Source: Bacteroidota bacterium (GTDB taxonomy: Bacteria; Bacteroidota; Bacteroidia; Chitinophagales; Chitinophagaceae). From it: a stretch of 34,931 nucleotides of DNA. Shown piece after piece: positions 1 through 7,959 of this stretch; position 1 is the first letter of the stretch, and each line of letters begins with the position of its first letter. The notes under the pieces were generated by a model. That model searched no databases and was not told the origin of the DNA. It worked only from the letters and a program-made list of their open reading frames with translations. The translations under genes and the position numbers were made by a program. The stretch spans positions 1 to 34,931 of the forward strand of contig JAFDYE010000320.1 in NCBI GenBank assembly GCA_018267585.1. The letters are read 5' to 3'.

Positions 1-176
1 ATCGCCATTTCGTGGTCTTCGTTGTCCCGGTATATTTTCACCATTGCCCACGGGTCGTCCTCGTCTTCAAATGACACGTCGACGGCTTTTTGGGTGATCA
101 CCTCTTTTATGATCTGTTCTACCAGGAAGCCGGGGCGGGTCTTGACCCAATCTGCGTATTGTCGGTTGTTTGCCAT
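1..176 (-). CDS. Hypothetical protein, N-terminal part only
   Basis: This is an open frame that starts with ATG at 176 and runs off the left edge of the window after 58 codons. The visible protein begins MANNRQYADWVKTRPGFLV and is rich in acidic residues (VSFEDEDDPW). It shows no signal peptide or membrane segment, so a cytoplasmic protein is likely. I do not recognise a family. It lies 28 nt downstream of the alpha/beta hydrolase gene on the same strand, so the two could be cotranscribed. The reading frame is supported by its orientation and by continuous coding to the edge; no function can be given. Confidence 0.55.
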   Translation of the reverse strand, partial: MANNRQYADWVKTRPGFLVEQIIKEVITQKAVDVSFEDEDDPWAMVKIYRDNEDHEMA

Positions 177-204
177 AGATGGGGCAAAGGTACGGGAGTC
201 GGTG

Positions 205-1077
205 TTATTTTAGAAAGCTGTTCAGGTAATTCAATATGGTTGCGGTCTGCATCATGAGGCTGACGTGTCCCTGGTTGGGGACGATGGCGAGCTGTGATTT
301 TGGCATTGGCGCCATGTCGGCGGTGATCCCGCCACCCAACAGCCGGTAGGTCTTTGCGAGCTCGATCTTGTCGAGTCCGTCGTTGTCGCCGGATATGATC
401 ATGACGGGTGCGGAGATCTTTGCGATATTGGAGTCGCCGAAGTCGAACGGCTCTTTGGCGAAAGTAAACATCTGATCGAGGAAGCTCGTCCATTTCGTCT
501 TATCCGGCGCGACTGCGTCGTATGCAGTTTTCAAAGGGCTGTTCGCAAAGAATTCGGGCTTGAAAGACTTGAACGCATTGTTGACCTCGGGCAGCCATCC
601 GGTGCTTTTATAAGTAGAAGAGATGATCACGAGTCTTTTTAGTCTTTTGGGGCTTTGTATGGCGAATTTGTAAGCTACGGAGCCCCCCATGCTATATCCC
701 ACTATGTCGGCGCTATCGATTTTCAGGTAATCCATCAGCTTTTCGACATCAGAAGCGAGGGCGGCATGCGATAGTTGCCTTTCTGCGTACGGCGTGTGTC
801 CGTGTCCCTGAAATTCAAGGGCAATTACCTTTCTGGTCTTCATCAGCTCAGGGATCAGCTGGCCCCAGTTGTTGTCCAGTGTCATAAAGGCGCCGTGCAG
901 CAGGACGATGGGGCTGCCCTCGCCGAATACTTCATAGTAGACCTTTATGCCGTTGACGGGGGCGTAGCCGCTGGCGGAAGGTTTGAGCTGCTGGCCGTTC
1001 GACCGGAATGCTACGAAGATGGATGCGATCAGGAGCAATGATCCGGGAAAGTTCCGTGGGTTGAATACATTTTTCAT
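205..1077 (-). CDS. Secreted alpha/beta hydrolase
   Basis: This is a 290-residue alpha/beta-hydrolase-fold protein that probably hydrolyses an ester or similar bond; the substrate cannot be told from sequence. An N-terminal hydrophobic stretch (about residues 12-25, then SNGQ) looks like a signal peptide, so it is likely periplasmic. The oxyanion region is HGAF at 61-64. The nucleophile elbow GYSMGG places the catalytic serine at about 129. A candidate acid is Asp231 or Asp233 in GDNDGLD, and the catalytic histidine is His271 in NQGH. The length is normal for the family. The next upstream gene (SMR exporter) is 110 nt away, and a 10-bp inverted repeat lies just ahead of the start, so it probably has its own regulated promoter. 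Confidence 0.88.
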   Translation of the reverse strand: MKNVFNPRNFPGSLLLIASIFVAFRSNGQQLKPSASGYAPVNGIKVYYEVFGEGSPIVLLHGAFMTLDNNWGQLIPELMKTRKVIALEFQGHGHTPYAERQLSHAALASDVEKLMDYLKIDSADIVGYSMGGSVAYKFAIQSPKRLKRLVIISSTYKSTGWLPEVNNAFKSFKPEFFANSPLKTAYDAVAPDKTKWTSFLDQMFTFAKEPFDFGDSNIAKISAPVMIISGDNDGLDKIELAKTYRLLGGGITADMAPMPKSQLAIVPNQGHVSLMMQTATILNYLNSFLK

Positions 1078-1082
1078 GGTGC

Positions 1083-1115
1083 AGTTTTGTATTTTTTTCT
1101 TGGTTATACAAAACT
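1083..1115. promoter_or_regulatory. Inverted repeat and possible -7 element ahead of the hydrolase
   Basis: AGTTTTGTAT at 1083-1092 and ATACAAAACT at 1106-1115 form a perfect 10-bp inverted repeat with a 13-nt centre, 6 nt before the hydrolase start. On the minus strand TAGTTTTG (1116-1109) matches the Bacteroidota -7 consensus TAnnTTTG, with a poorer -33 match (TTTC) 18 bp upstream. The repeat would therefore overlap the core promoter, as expected for a repressor site. The regulator is unknown. A hairpin in the leader RNA is the alternative reading. Confidence 0.4.
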
Positions 1116-1187
1116 AGCTTTTACTTGAGGATCTGAAACGGTGTAAAAGCGACAGTTTAGGGGTGGATTCCGCCAAAAGCCGGTCGA

Positions 1188-1514
1188 TCAGTGGGACATG
1201 GATTTCAGGCCAACGATGGAGGCTATCAGCGTGAATATAAAGAATACTCTCCAGAAGCCCGCCGCTTCATTAAATACCAGTATGCCTACTAACGCGGTGC
1301 CAACAGCGCCGATGCCGGTCCATACTGCATAGGCTGTTCCCATGGGAAGAGTTTGGGTGGCTTTCATCAACAGGAGCATGCTCGCTACCAGCGAAAATAC
1401 GAATGCTGCGTACCATATATACATTTCCAGTCCTGTCGTTGTCTTTGCTTTTCCCAGGCTGGAGGTGAAAGCTACCTCGAACAGGCCTGCGATGATCAGA
1501 ATAATCCAGTTCAT
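1188..1514 (-). CDS. SMR-family exporter, SugE/Gdx type
   Basis: This 108-residue protein has four hydrophobic segments, the usual size and layout of small multidrug resistance transporters, which work as dual-topology dimers in the inner membrane and exchange cations for protons. The essential glutamate is Glu13 in GLFEV. The segment LPMGTAYAVWTGIGAVGT closely matches the SugE/Gdx subgroup, which exports guanidinium, rather than the EmrE multidrug subgroup; the exact substrate is inferred. It lies 74 nt downstream of a Crp/Fnr-type regulator gene on the same strand, with a perfect 16-bp palindrome between them. I see no guanidine riboswitch in that gap. Confidence 0.88.
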   Translation of the reverse strand: MNWIILIIAGLFEVAFTSSLGKAKTTTGLEMYIWYAAFVFSLVASMLLLMKATQTLPMGTAYAVWTGIGAVGTALVGILVFNEAAGFWRVFFIFTLIASIVGLKSMSH

Positions 1515-1562
1515 GTCTTGCTATTTTATGCCTGCAAGTTCGTTCGCCGGCGGGCGCAACAA

Positions 1563-1578
1563 CTTATCATATGATAAG
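1563..1578. promoter_or_regulatory. Perfect palindrome between crp-like gene and SMR exporter
   Basis: CTTATCATATGATAAG is a perfect 16-bp palindrome, 48 nt upstream of the exporter start and 10 nt beyond the stop of the Crp/Fnr-like gene. It has no loop, so a protein operator is more likely than a terminator. The arms TTATC and GATAA separated by four bases have the same geometry as Fnr-type sites (TTGAT-N4-ATCAA), which makes the adjacent Crp/Fnr-like protein a reasonable candidate ligand. That link is inference. Confidence 0.45.
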
Positions 1579-1588
1579 AAATGGGTGC

Positions 1589-2152
1589 TTATTTGAGCTC
1601 GGCCCTTATCCTGCTGAGGGATACAGGTGTTATTCCCAGGTAAGAAGCTATATGGGTGAGCTGGACTCTTTGCAGGAGATCGGGGTCTTTGTCCATTAGT
1701 TCTTTGTAGCGTTGCACTGCGGGCTGGCATTGTCGCGAGATAAATCGTTCTTCGATCTTCACGAGCTCCTGCTCCGCAAATTTTCTTCCCCAGTTGGCGA
1801 TCTGTATGTCCGTGTTGTACAGGGCTCTGAGCTCTTCGGTCCCTATTTCGTAGAGATCGCATGGTTCGAGCAATTCGATGGTCTCGTAGCCTTTTTGATC
1901 CCCGACGTAGTTCTTCATGGAGATGACGGCGTCTCCTTCTTTTCCGAACCAGAAAGTTATCTCTTCGTCATTCTGGCTGGCGTAGGCCCGCACTATTCCT
2001 TTCCTGATGAAATAGACCTTTTTCGAGATCCTGTTCATTTTAAATAAGATGGTTGCCTTCGGATAATTGATCTCGAAGATGTTTTGTTTTAACAGGGTTT
2101 TTGACCGCTGGGGCAGCGGGTATATATTGTCGATGATGGTATCGAGGTCCAT
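1589..2152 (-). CDS. Crp/Fnr-family transcriptional regulator
   Basis: This is a 187-residue protein with an N-terminal cyclic-nucleotide-binding-like beta-barrel (about residues 25-115, with the typical YFIRKGIVRAY strand pair) and a C-terminal helix-turn-helix (about 155-185, LTHIASYLGITPVSLSRIRAEL). Bacteroidota have many such short Crp-like proteins, and most lack the residues that bind cAMP, so the effector is unknown. The ATG lies only 4 nt after the stop of the upstream LacI gene, so it can be read through from the sugar operon. The SMR exporter follows 74 nt downstream, and its intergenic palindrome is a plausible target. Confidence 0.9.
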   Translation of the reverse strand: MDLDTIIDNIYPLPQRSKTLLKQNIFEINYPKATILFKMNRISKKVYFIRKGIVRAYASQNDEEITFWFGKEGDAVISMKNYVGDQKGYETIELLEPCDLYEIGTEELRALYNTDIQIANWGRKFAEQELVKIEERFISRQCQPAVQRYKELMDKDPDLLQRVQLTHIASYLGITPVSLSRIRAELK

Positions 2153-2156
2153 GGTG

Positions 2157-3176
2157 TTATTTTGATCCGCTGCTTTCGCGGACGATGAAGGTAGCGGGGA
2201 TGGTCATCATCCGGCTGTCGGCGGTGGAGCCCTGTATGCGATCGATGGCCATGCGGACGGCTTCTTTGCCGATGGCTTCGATAGGCTGGCGGATATAGGT
2301 GACAGGTGAATAGAACAGGTCGAAGGCTTCGCTTTCGTCGAAGGAAACGACGGCGACCTGGTCGGGGACTTTTATGCCGAGGGCGTTGAGGACCTTGAGG
2401 CCGGCGACGGCCAGGGTGTTGTTGGCGAAGAATATGGCGTCGATGCCGGCGGTACGGAGGAGCTGGCCGAGGCCGGTGGCGATGTCGTGGTCGAGTTTTT
2501 CGTAGGAGCCCTCGACGATCCATCCGGGGTTGAAGGGGATATCGTTCTGTGCGAGGGCGGCCTTGTAGCCTTCCCGGCGGTCGCGGAAGTGGAGGAGCTC
2601 CGTGCGGTAGGTGACCATTGCGATGCGGCGGCGGCCGTTGTTGATGAGGTGGAGGACTCCGGCGAGGGCGGCCTGGTAGTTCTCGACGCGGACGGAATCG
2701 ACTTTCAGGTTATCGAAGTACCGGTCGATGAGGACGACGGGTGTTTTCCTTTTGAGGATGTCTTTTATTTGTCGCTGTGAGCCGATGGCGGGGGTCATGA
2801 TGAGGGCGTCGACCTGCCGGTTGAGGAAGACGTCTTCGATGTGGCGGGATTTGGCTGCGTTCTCGTCGCAGCTGCCGATGATGAGGACGTAGCCGTGTTT
2901 TGTGGCTTCGTCCTCGATGACGCGGGCTATGGCGGAGAAGAAGGGGTTGGAGATGTCGGCGACGATGAGGCCGATGGTATGGCTTTTACCGCTCTTGAGG
3001 CCTTTGGCGACCAGGTTGGGCTGGTAGTTGAGTTTGGCGATGGCCTTGCGGATCTTCACCGTCATCTCGGGGGATACGCCTTTTTCTTTTTCCTGGCCGT
3101 TGAGGACATAGGAGACGAGGGCGATGGAGACGCCTACGTGCTGTGCCACATCTTTGAGGGATACCCTTTTGTTCAC
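2157..3176 (-). CDS. LacI-family transcriptional regulator (copy 1)
   Basis: This is a 339-residue LacI/GalR-type repressor. The N-terminal helix-turn-helix and hinge are about residues 4-58 (SLKDVAQHVGVSIALVSYVLN), followed by a periplasmic-binding-protein-like sugar-sensing domain (TIGLIVADISNPFFSAIARVIEDEA). I chose the GTG at 3176, which overlaps the TGA of the kinase gene (GTGA), because the helix-turn-helix begins a few residues later; longer readings in this frame run through the kinase gene. It is the last gene of the sugar PUL and is a close paralogue of the LacI gene at 9211-10242. In the recognition helix the usual TVSRVLN of the family reads LVSYVLN. Likely targets are the operators in front of susC. 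Confidence 0.93.
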   Translation of the reverse strand: MNKRVSLKDVAQHVGVSIALVSYVLNGQEKEKGVSPEMTVKIRKAIAKLNYQPNLVAKGLKSGKSHTIGLIVADISNPFFSAIARVIEDEATKHGYVLIIGSCDENAAKSRHIEDVFLNRQVDALIMTPAIGSQRQIKDILKRKTPVVLIDRYFDNLKVDSVRVENYQAALAGVLHLINNGRRRIAMVTYRTELLHFRDRREGYKAALAQNDIPFNPGWIVEGSYEKLDHDIATGLGQLLRTAGIDAIFFANNTLAVAGLKVLNALGIKVPDQVAVVSFDESEAFDLFYSPVTYIRQPIEAIGKEAVRMAIDRIQGSTADSRMMTIPATFIVRESSGSK

Positions 3177-4798
3177 GGGCCAAATATAACATCTTTTCGG
3201 GTTTGGGTTGCTGCCAGGGCCTTGTAGCGGGCGTATTGGCGTTGCAGGCGGCGGCTGCCGGCGGGGTTGGGTGAATAGGTGCGGTCGAATCCCTGGCCCA
3301 TTGTCGCCATGGCTGTTTCGACGGTCGGAAAGATCTTCGCGGCGGTGGCTGCGAACATGGCGGCGCCGAGGGCGACGGTCTGGTCCGAAGCGCTGACACG
3401 GATATCCATTTCCGTAATATCGGCCATGGTTTGCATGACGAAGGGGGATTTGCGGGATATGCCGCCTACGCCGATGAGGCCTTTTACGGGGATGTCGTTG
3501 TCGGTGAACCGTTGGATGATCGCTTTCGATCCGAAGCAGGCGGATTCGACGAGTGAACGGAAGATGGAGGGGGCGTCGCTGGCGAGGGTCAGCCCGGTGA
3601 TGGCGCCTTTTAGGGAGGGGTCGGCGTCGGGTGTACGTCTGCCGTTGAACCAGTCGATGCTGAGTTCGGCATCTTCTTTTACCGGGGTTGCCGCGGCCTG
3701 AGCGGCGAGTTCGGCCAGGAGGTCGTCTGCGGGTTGCTGTCTGTGCCAGGAGAGCAGGTTTTTGAACCAGGCGAAGATGTCGCCGAAGGCGGACTGTCCG
3801 GCTTCCATTCCGACCATGCCGGGGATAATGGAATCTTCTACGATGCCGCAGATGCCGGGTACGAATTTTCCCCGGAGCTCGGCCGGGGGTGCGACGAGCA
3901 TGTCGCAGGTAGAGGTGCCGATGACCTTGCTGAGGTAGTAGGGTTCGATCTGTCCTCCGACTGCGCCGATATGGGCGTCGAGGGCGCCGATGGCTACGAT
4001 GGTCCTGGTGCTCAGACCCAGTCTTTGGGCCCATTCTGGGCAGAGGGTGCCGGCGGGGGCGTCGGCGGGCCAGGTACGGTCGTACAGGGTGGAATAAACT
4101 GTCAGGAAGGGGTCGAGGGAGTAGAAGAATCCGGCTGGCGGCAGGCCGCCCCATTCGGGTGACCAGAGGGCTTTGTGGCCGGCGGCGCAGACGGAGCGCC
4201 TGATCTCTTCCGCGTTGGTGCCGCCGGTGAGGAGGAAGGGGATCCAGTCGCAGTGTTCGACCCAGGAATAGCAGGAGCGTCTTACCATTTCGTTGGTACG
4301 GATGACATATAGCAGTTTGCTCCAGAACCATTCGGAGGAGTAGATGCCGCCGGAGTATTTTAGATAGTCGACGGGGAATTTTTTTGCGTGGTCGTTGATG
4401 GCCTCCATCTGGCGGGCGGCGCTGTGGTCTTTCCAGAGGATGAACATGGCATCGGGGTCTTCGGCGAATTCGGGCGTGAGGGAAAGGGGGGTGCCGCTGT
4501 GGTCTACTGCGACGGGGGTAGAGCCGGTGGTGGCAATGCCGATGGCTCTTATGGCGGCTTTGACGCCGGGTCCTGCTTTTTCGAGGCATTCTTTTATCGT
4601 TGCTTCGAGGCCTTCGATATGGTCCAATGGATGCTGGCGGAAGCGGTGTTCGCGGGGGTTGCAGAAGGCGCCGGTCTTCCAGCGGGGGTATTCGAAGGTG
4701 GCTGCGGCTATCTCCCGGCCTGTGGCCGTATCGGCGATGATCGTGCGGACGGAGTCGGTGCCGAAGTCGACGCCGATGCAATAGGTATCGTTTGACAT
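3173..4798 (-). CDS. araB: Ribulokinase, AraB-type FGGY kinase
   Basis: This 541-residue cytoplasmic sugar kinase phosphorylates ribulose at O5 with ATP. It aligns along its length with the E. coli AraB family as I recall it: GVDFGTDSVR at 9-18, TTGSTP, LWKDHSA, GGIYSSEWFW, HKALW, GTSTCDM, EAGQSAFGD and SDQTVALGAA are all shared. AraB enzymes accept both L- and D-ribulose. No L-arabinose isomerase (AraA) or L-ribulose 5-phosphate epimerase (AraD) gene is present here, while an L-fucose/D-arabinose isomerase is, so D-ribulose is the likely substrate and D-ribulose 5-phosphate the product. The stop overlaps the start of LacI copy 1, and the symporter gene ends 16 nt upstream. Confidence 0.92.
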   Translation of the reverse strand: MSNDTYCIGVDFGTDSVRTIIADTATGREIAAATFEYPRWKTGAFCNPREHRFRQHPLDHIEGLEATIKECLEKAGPGVKAAIRAIGIATTGSTPVAVDHSGTPLSLTPEFAEDPDAMFILWKDHSAARQMEAINDHAKKFPVDYLKYSGGIYSSEWFWSKLLYVIRTNEMVRRSCYSWVEHCDWIPFLLTGGTNAEEIRRSVCAAGHKALWSPEWGGLPPAGFFYSLDPFLTVYSTLYDRTWPADAPAGTLCPEWAQRLGLSTRTIVAIGALDAHIGAVGGQIEPYYLSKVIGTSTCDMLVAPPAELRGKFVPGICGIVEDSIIPGMVGMEAGQSAFGDIFAWFKNLLSWHRQQPADDLLAELAAQAAATPVKEDAELSIDWFNGRRTPDADPSLKGAITGLTLASDAPSIFRSLVESACFGSKAIIQRFTDNDIPVKGLIGVGGISRKSPFVMQTMADITEMDIRVSASDQTVALGAAMFAATAAKIFPTVETAMATMGQGFDRTYSPNPAGSRRLQRQYARYKALAATQTRKDVIFGP

Positions 4799-4814
4799 AC
4801 GGGTGTGTTGAGTG

Positions 4815-6179
4815 TTAGTGTGGGTTGATGGCCATGGAGTTCATGGGGATCGGTTTTCTGCTTTCGGTAGCTGCGAACCAGGCGATGAATGCGAAGCAGC
4901 CAAGGGGAACGATGAAGGCTACCGACATGCCGGAATGATCGGCGATGACGCCCATGAGGGGAGGGCAGAAGGCTCCGCCTGCCACGGCCATCACGAGGAT
5001 GGATGCCGCGCGTTTTGTGAGCGGACCGAGATTGCGGAGGCCGAGGGCGAAGATCGTCGGGAACATCAGCGACATGAAGAAGTAGGTGGAGAACAGCGCG
5101 ATGACGCTGGGCCATCCGAGCCGGAGGATGACGAGCACCATCAGGACCGTGTTCACGGTGGCGTATAGGGTCAGCAGGCGGGGTGGGGAAACGAATTTCA
5201 TGATATATGCCGCCGAGAGGCGTCCGATCCAGAAGGAGCCCATGCCGCCGAGGGCGAGGATGAGGGAGGCGGCCTGTTCGGGATTGTGGGGCATGAATAT
5301 ATCGCCGAAGCGTCCGAGGTGCTGCATGGCGTGGGCGACGGTGGCCTGGACGCCGGCGGTGGTCTCGGTGACGTAGTTGATAAAAAAGGAGTTGACGCCT
5401 GTCTGTGCCGCGACGTAGAGGAACTGGGCGATGACGGCGAGGACGAAGCCGCGGTGTTTGAGGAGTTCGGCGATGGAGGCGTTCTCGGCTATGCCTTCCC
5501 GGTTGTCTTCGGGGATCACGGGCAGGCGGACGATGGTGAAGCTGCCGCATACGAGGAGGACGAGGACGCCGATCCAGAGATAGGGTGTGACGAGTTCGTT
5601 GGCGCCGAAGATCAGCATGCCGCCGATGAGGGGGCCGAGGATCCAGCCCATGCCATTGAAGGACTGGGCGATATTGATCCTTCGGGCGGCGCCGTCGGGC
5701 GGGCCGAGGGTGGTGGTGTAGGGGTTGGCGGCGGTCTCGATCGTCGAGAGGCCGCAGGCGAGGATGAACAGGGCGATCAGAAAGGGGATGTAGGCGCCCA
5801 GTCGTGCTGCCGGGTAGAAGAGGAAGGCGCCGGCGGCGAAGAGGAGGAGGCCGAGGATGATGCCTTTCTGGTAGCCGTACCGTTTCATGAAGGAGCCGGC
5901 GGGGCCGGCCATGACGAGGTAGCCGATGTAGAGGGAGAACTGCACCATGCCGGACTCCGCCTTGGAGACGTGGAGGGTGTTCTGGAAATGTTTGTCGAGG
6001 ACGTCGAGGAGTCCGTGGGCGAAGCCCCAGAGGAGGAAGAGGGATGTTACCATCGCAAAGGGGAGAAGAAAGCTCCCGCCGTCGGGTGAACGGAACAGGG
6101 AGCCGGGACCGCCTGTGGAAGGGGGCAGCGAGCCGGGACCGCCTGTTGGGCGGGACGGTGGAGTCATGATCTTTTTCAT
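4815..6179 (-). CDS. fucP: FucP-type sugar:proton symporter (MFS)
   Basis: This inner-membrane major facilitator protein has about 12 hydrophobic segments and 454 residues from the ATG at 6179, which lies 7 nt after the isomerase stop. A longer open frame to 6362 runs inside the isomerase gene and is not credible. It matches the L-fucose:H+ symporter family: LLDVLDKHFQ near 57-66 and IETAANP with Glu148 correspond to the aspartate and glutamate used for proton coupling in E. coli FucP. FucP-type carriers also take up D-arabinose. The first 37 residues are an odd Gly/Pro/Ser-rich extension with the unit TGGPGSL duplicated, encoded by a 17-bp exact repeat at 6100-6116 and 6130-6146. Confidence 0.9.
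   Translation of the reverse strand: MKKIMTPPSRPTGGPGSLPPSTGGPGSLFRSPDGGSFLLPFAMVTSLFLLWGFAHGLLDVLDKHFQNTLHVSKAESGMVQFSLYIGYLVMAGPAGSFMKRYGYQKGIILGLLLFAAGAFLFYPAARLGAYIPFLIALFILACGLSTIETAANPYTTTLGPPDGAARRINIAQSFNGMGWILGPLIGGMLIFGANELVTPYLWIGVLVLLVCGSFTIVRLPVIPEDNREGIAENASIAELLKHRGFVLAVIAQFLYVAAQTGVNSFFINYVTETTAGVQATVAHAMQHLGRFGDIFMPHNPEQAASLILALGGMGSFWIGRLSAAYIMKFVSPPRLLTLYATVNTVLMVLVILRLGWPSVIALFSTYFFMSLMFPTIFALGLRNLGPLTKRAASILVMAVAGGAFCPPLMGVIADHSGMSVAFIVPLGCFAFIAWFAATESRKPIPMNSMAINPH
6100..6146 (-). repeat. Direct repeat in the 5' end of fucP
   Basis: GAGCCGGGACCGCCTGT occurs exactly at 6100-6116 and again at 6130-6146, a 30-bp period, so one in-frame ten-residue unit is duplicated in the N-terminal cytoplasmic tail of the symporter. 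This looks like a recent slippage duplication. Confidence 0.8.
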
Positions 6180-6186
6180 GTTTGTG

Positions 6187-7953
6187 TTATTTGTAGAGCG
6201 GTCCGTAGGTGGTGCAGGCGCGGTAGTCGGATGATTCCGGTTCGGAGCCGAAGGCCTGCCAGGCGGAGGGCCGGAAGAGTTTGTTCTTAGGGACGTTGTG
6301 CATGCAGACGGGGATGCGCAGGATGGAGGCGAGGGTGATGAGGTCTGAGCCGATATGGCCATAGCTGATCGCTCCGTGGTTGGCGCCCCAGGCGGCCATC
6401 ACGTCGTATACGCTGGTGAAGGCGCCTTCGCCTGAGAGGCGGGGGACGAACCAGGTGGTGGGCCAGGTTCTGTCTGTGCGTTCGTCGAGGGTTTTGTGGA
6501 CGTTGGGCGGGAGGCTTATGGTTGTGCCTTCGGCGATCTGGAGGACGGGGCCGACGCCTTTGACGAGGTTGAGGCGGCACATGGTGACGGGCATGCCGCC
6601 TTCGGTGACGAATTTGCTGGAGTAGCCTCCGCCGCGGAAGTAGCCGGTGTTGGCGGGGTACCAGGTGGTGGCTTCGAGGCAGTCGGCGGCTTCTTCGGGG
6701 CTGATGTCCCAGAATGGTTTTAGGGCGGGTGTGTTGTTATGGCGTTGGCGGCCGGACCCGTCGAGGGTGGCGGAGCCGGAGTTGATGAGGTGGATGAAGC
6801 CGTCGGCTGCGGGTCCGTCGGGCTGCCAGCCGGTGACGCGTTGGACGGCTGACGGGCTCCAGAAGGTGCGGACGTCGGCGAAGATCTGCGCGGTGTTTGT
6901 CAGCAGATAGCCGAACAACATGGAGACGCCGTTGAGCGAGTCGTTCTCCGTGGCGACCAGGAAGGGGGCGCGGATGCCGTTCCAGTCGAAGGAAGAGTTG
7001 AGAATGGCCTCGGGGAAGTCTCCGTTGGGGAGGAAGTCGGTCCACTGGCGCTGGCCCTGGAAGCCGCTGACGAGAGCGTTGTGGCCGAGGGCTTCTTCGC
7101 CGAAGCCTTTTTTTGCGAGGGCGGGGTTGCCTGTCATGAGGTCGCGGATGATCATGGTCATTTTCACCACGTATTCCCAGTCCTTGTCCTTTTGTTCGCG
7201 GCTCAGCTGTTTTTCTTTCGGGTTGTGGTCTTCGCCTTCGGTGCAGTGCTGGCGGGTCCAGGCGATTGCCTTTTGGAACTCCTTTTCGTCGTAGATGTTC
7301 TTTTCTATTCTTCTGATCAGCTCGGTGGAGTCGATGTATTCGTTGCGCATGCCGAGGTATTCCTGGAAGAAGTCGGGGCCGACGATGGAGCCGGCGATGC
7401 CCATGGATACGGAGCCGATGGCGAGGTAGGACCTGCCGCGCATGATAGCTGCTGCGAGGCCGGCTCGGGCGAAGGCGAGTAGCTTGTCTTGGACGTCCTG
7501 CGGGATCGTTTCGTCGCCGAGGTCCTGAACGTCGTGGCCGTAGATGCCGAAGGCGGGGAGGCCGAGCTGGTTGTGGGCGGCGAGGGTTGCGGCGAGGTAG
7601 ACGGCGCCCGGTCTTTCCGTGCCGTTGAAGCCCCAGATGGCTTTGGGGAGGAGGGGATTGGTATCCATCGTTTCCGAGCCGTAGCACCAGCAAGGGGTAA
7701 CGGAGAGGGATACGCCTACGTCCTGTGTGCTGAATTTGGCGGCGCATGCGGCGGCCTCTGCGACCCCGCCGATGCAGGTGTCGGCGATGACGCACTGGAC
7801 CGGTGTGCCGTCGGGGTAGCGCAGGTTTTTTGCATAGAGTGCCGCGACGTTGCGGGCCATCTGCATGGTTGTGTTCTCGAGGGATTCTCTGACGCCGCCG
7901 AGGCGGCCGTCGATGACGGGTCTGATACCGATTTTTGGATAATTATTTTTCAT
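6187..7953 (-). CDS. fucI: L-fucose / D-arabinose isomerase
   Basis: This 588-residue cytoplasmic enzyme of the FucI family uses Mn2+ to convert L-fucose to L-fuculose and D-arabinose to D-ribulose. The match covers the whole length: GIRPVIDGR at the start, then ATENDSLNG and [54 protein letters not shown] and the C-terminal [13 protein letters not shown]. The Glu/Asp metal ligands and the catalytic His region (GANHG) known from E. coli FucI appear kept. It sits 7 nt upstream of fucP and 6 nt downstream of a lipoprotein gene. No fuculose kinase or fuculose-phosphate aldolase is nearby, which favours D-arabinose over L-fucose as the physiological substrate (inference). Confidence 0.95.
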   Translation of the reverse strand: MKNNYPKIGIRPVIDGRLGGVRESLENTTMQMARNVAALYAKNLRYPDGTPVQCVIADTCIGGVAEAAACAAKFSTQDVGVSLSVTPCWCYGSETMDTNPLLPKAIWGFNGTERPGAVYLAATLAAHNQLGLPAFGIYGHDVQDLGDETIPQDVQDKLLAFARAGLAAAIMRGRSYLAIGSVSMGIAGSIVGPDFFQEYLGMRNEYIDSTELIRRIEKNIYDEKEFQKAIAWTRQHCTEGEDHNPKEKQLSREQKDKDWEYVVKMTMIIRDLMTGNPALAKKGFGEEALGHNALVSGFQGQRQWTDFLPNGDFPEAILNSSFDWNGIRAPFLVATENDSLNGVSMLFGYLLTNTAQIFADVRTFWSPSAVQRVTGWQPDGPAADGFIHLINSGSATLDGSGRQRHNNTPALKPFWDISPEEAADCLEATTWYPANTGYFRGGGYSSKFVTEGGMPVTMCRLNLVKGVGPVLQIAEGTTISLPPNVHKTLDERTDRTWPTTWFVPRLSGEGAFTSVYDVMAAWGANHGAISYGHIGSDLITLASILRIPVCMHNVPKNKLFRPSAWQAFGSEPESSDYRACTTYGPLYK

Positions 7954-7959
7954 GTTCTT

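Noticed and set aside
1515-1588. Guanidine riboswitch ahead of the SMR exporter
   Set aside because: The gap shows only the loopless palindrome. The paired ACGR-loop hairpins of the guanidine-II type, or a ykkC-like fold, are not visible, and the gap is too short for the larger classes.
3177-4781. Very long minus-strand frame joining a basic Arg/Pro-rich stretch to LacI copy 1
   Set aside because: The upstream part is the ribulokinase gene in another frame. The LacI gene starts at the GTG overlapping the kinase stop.
3173-7953. A classic L-arabinose or L-fucose operon
   Set aside because: AraA and AraD are missing for L-arabinose, and FucK and FucA are missing for L-fucose. The mixed set of FucI, FucP and AraB is complete only for D-arabinose.
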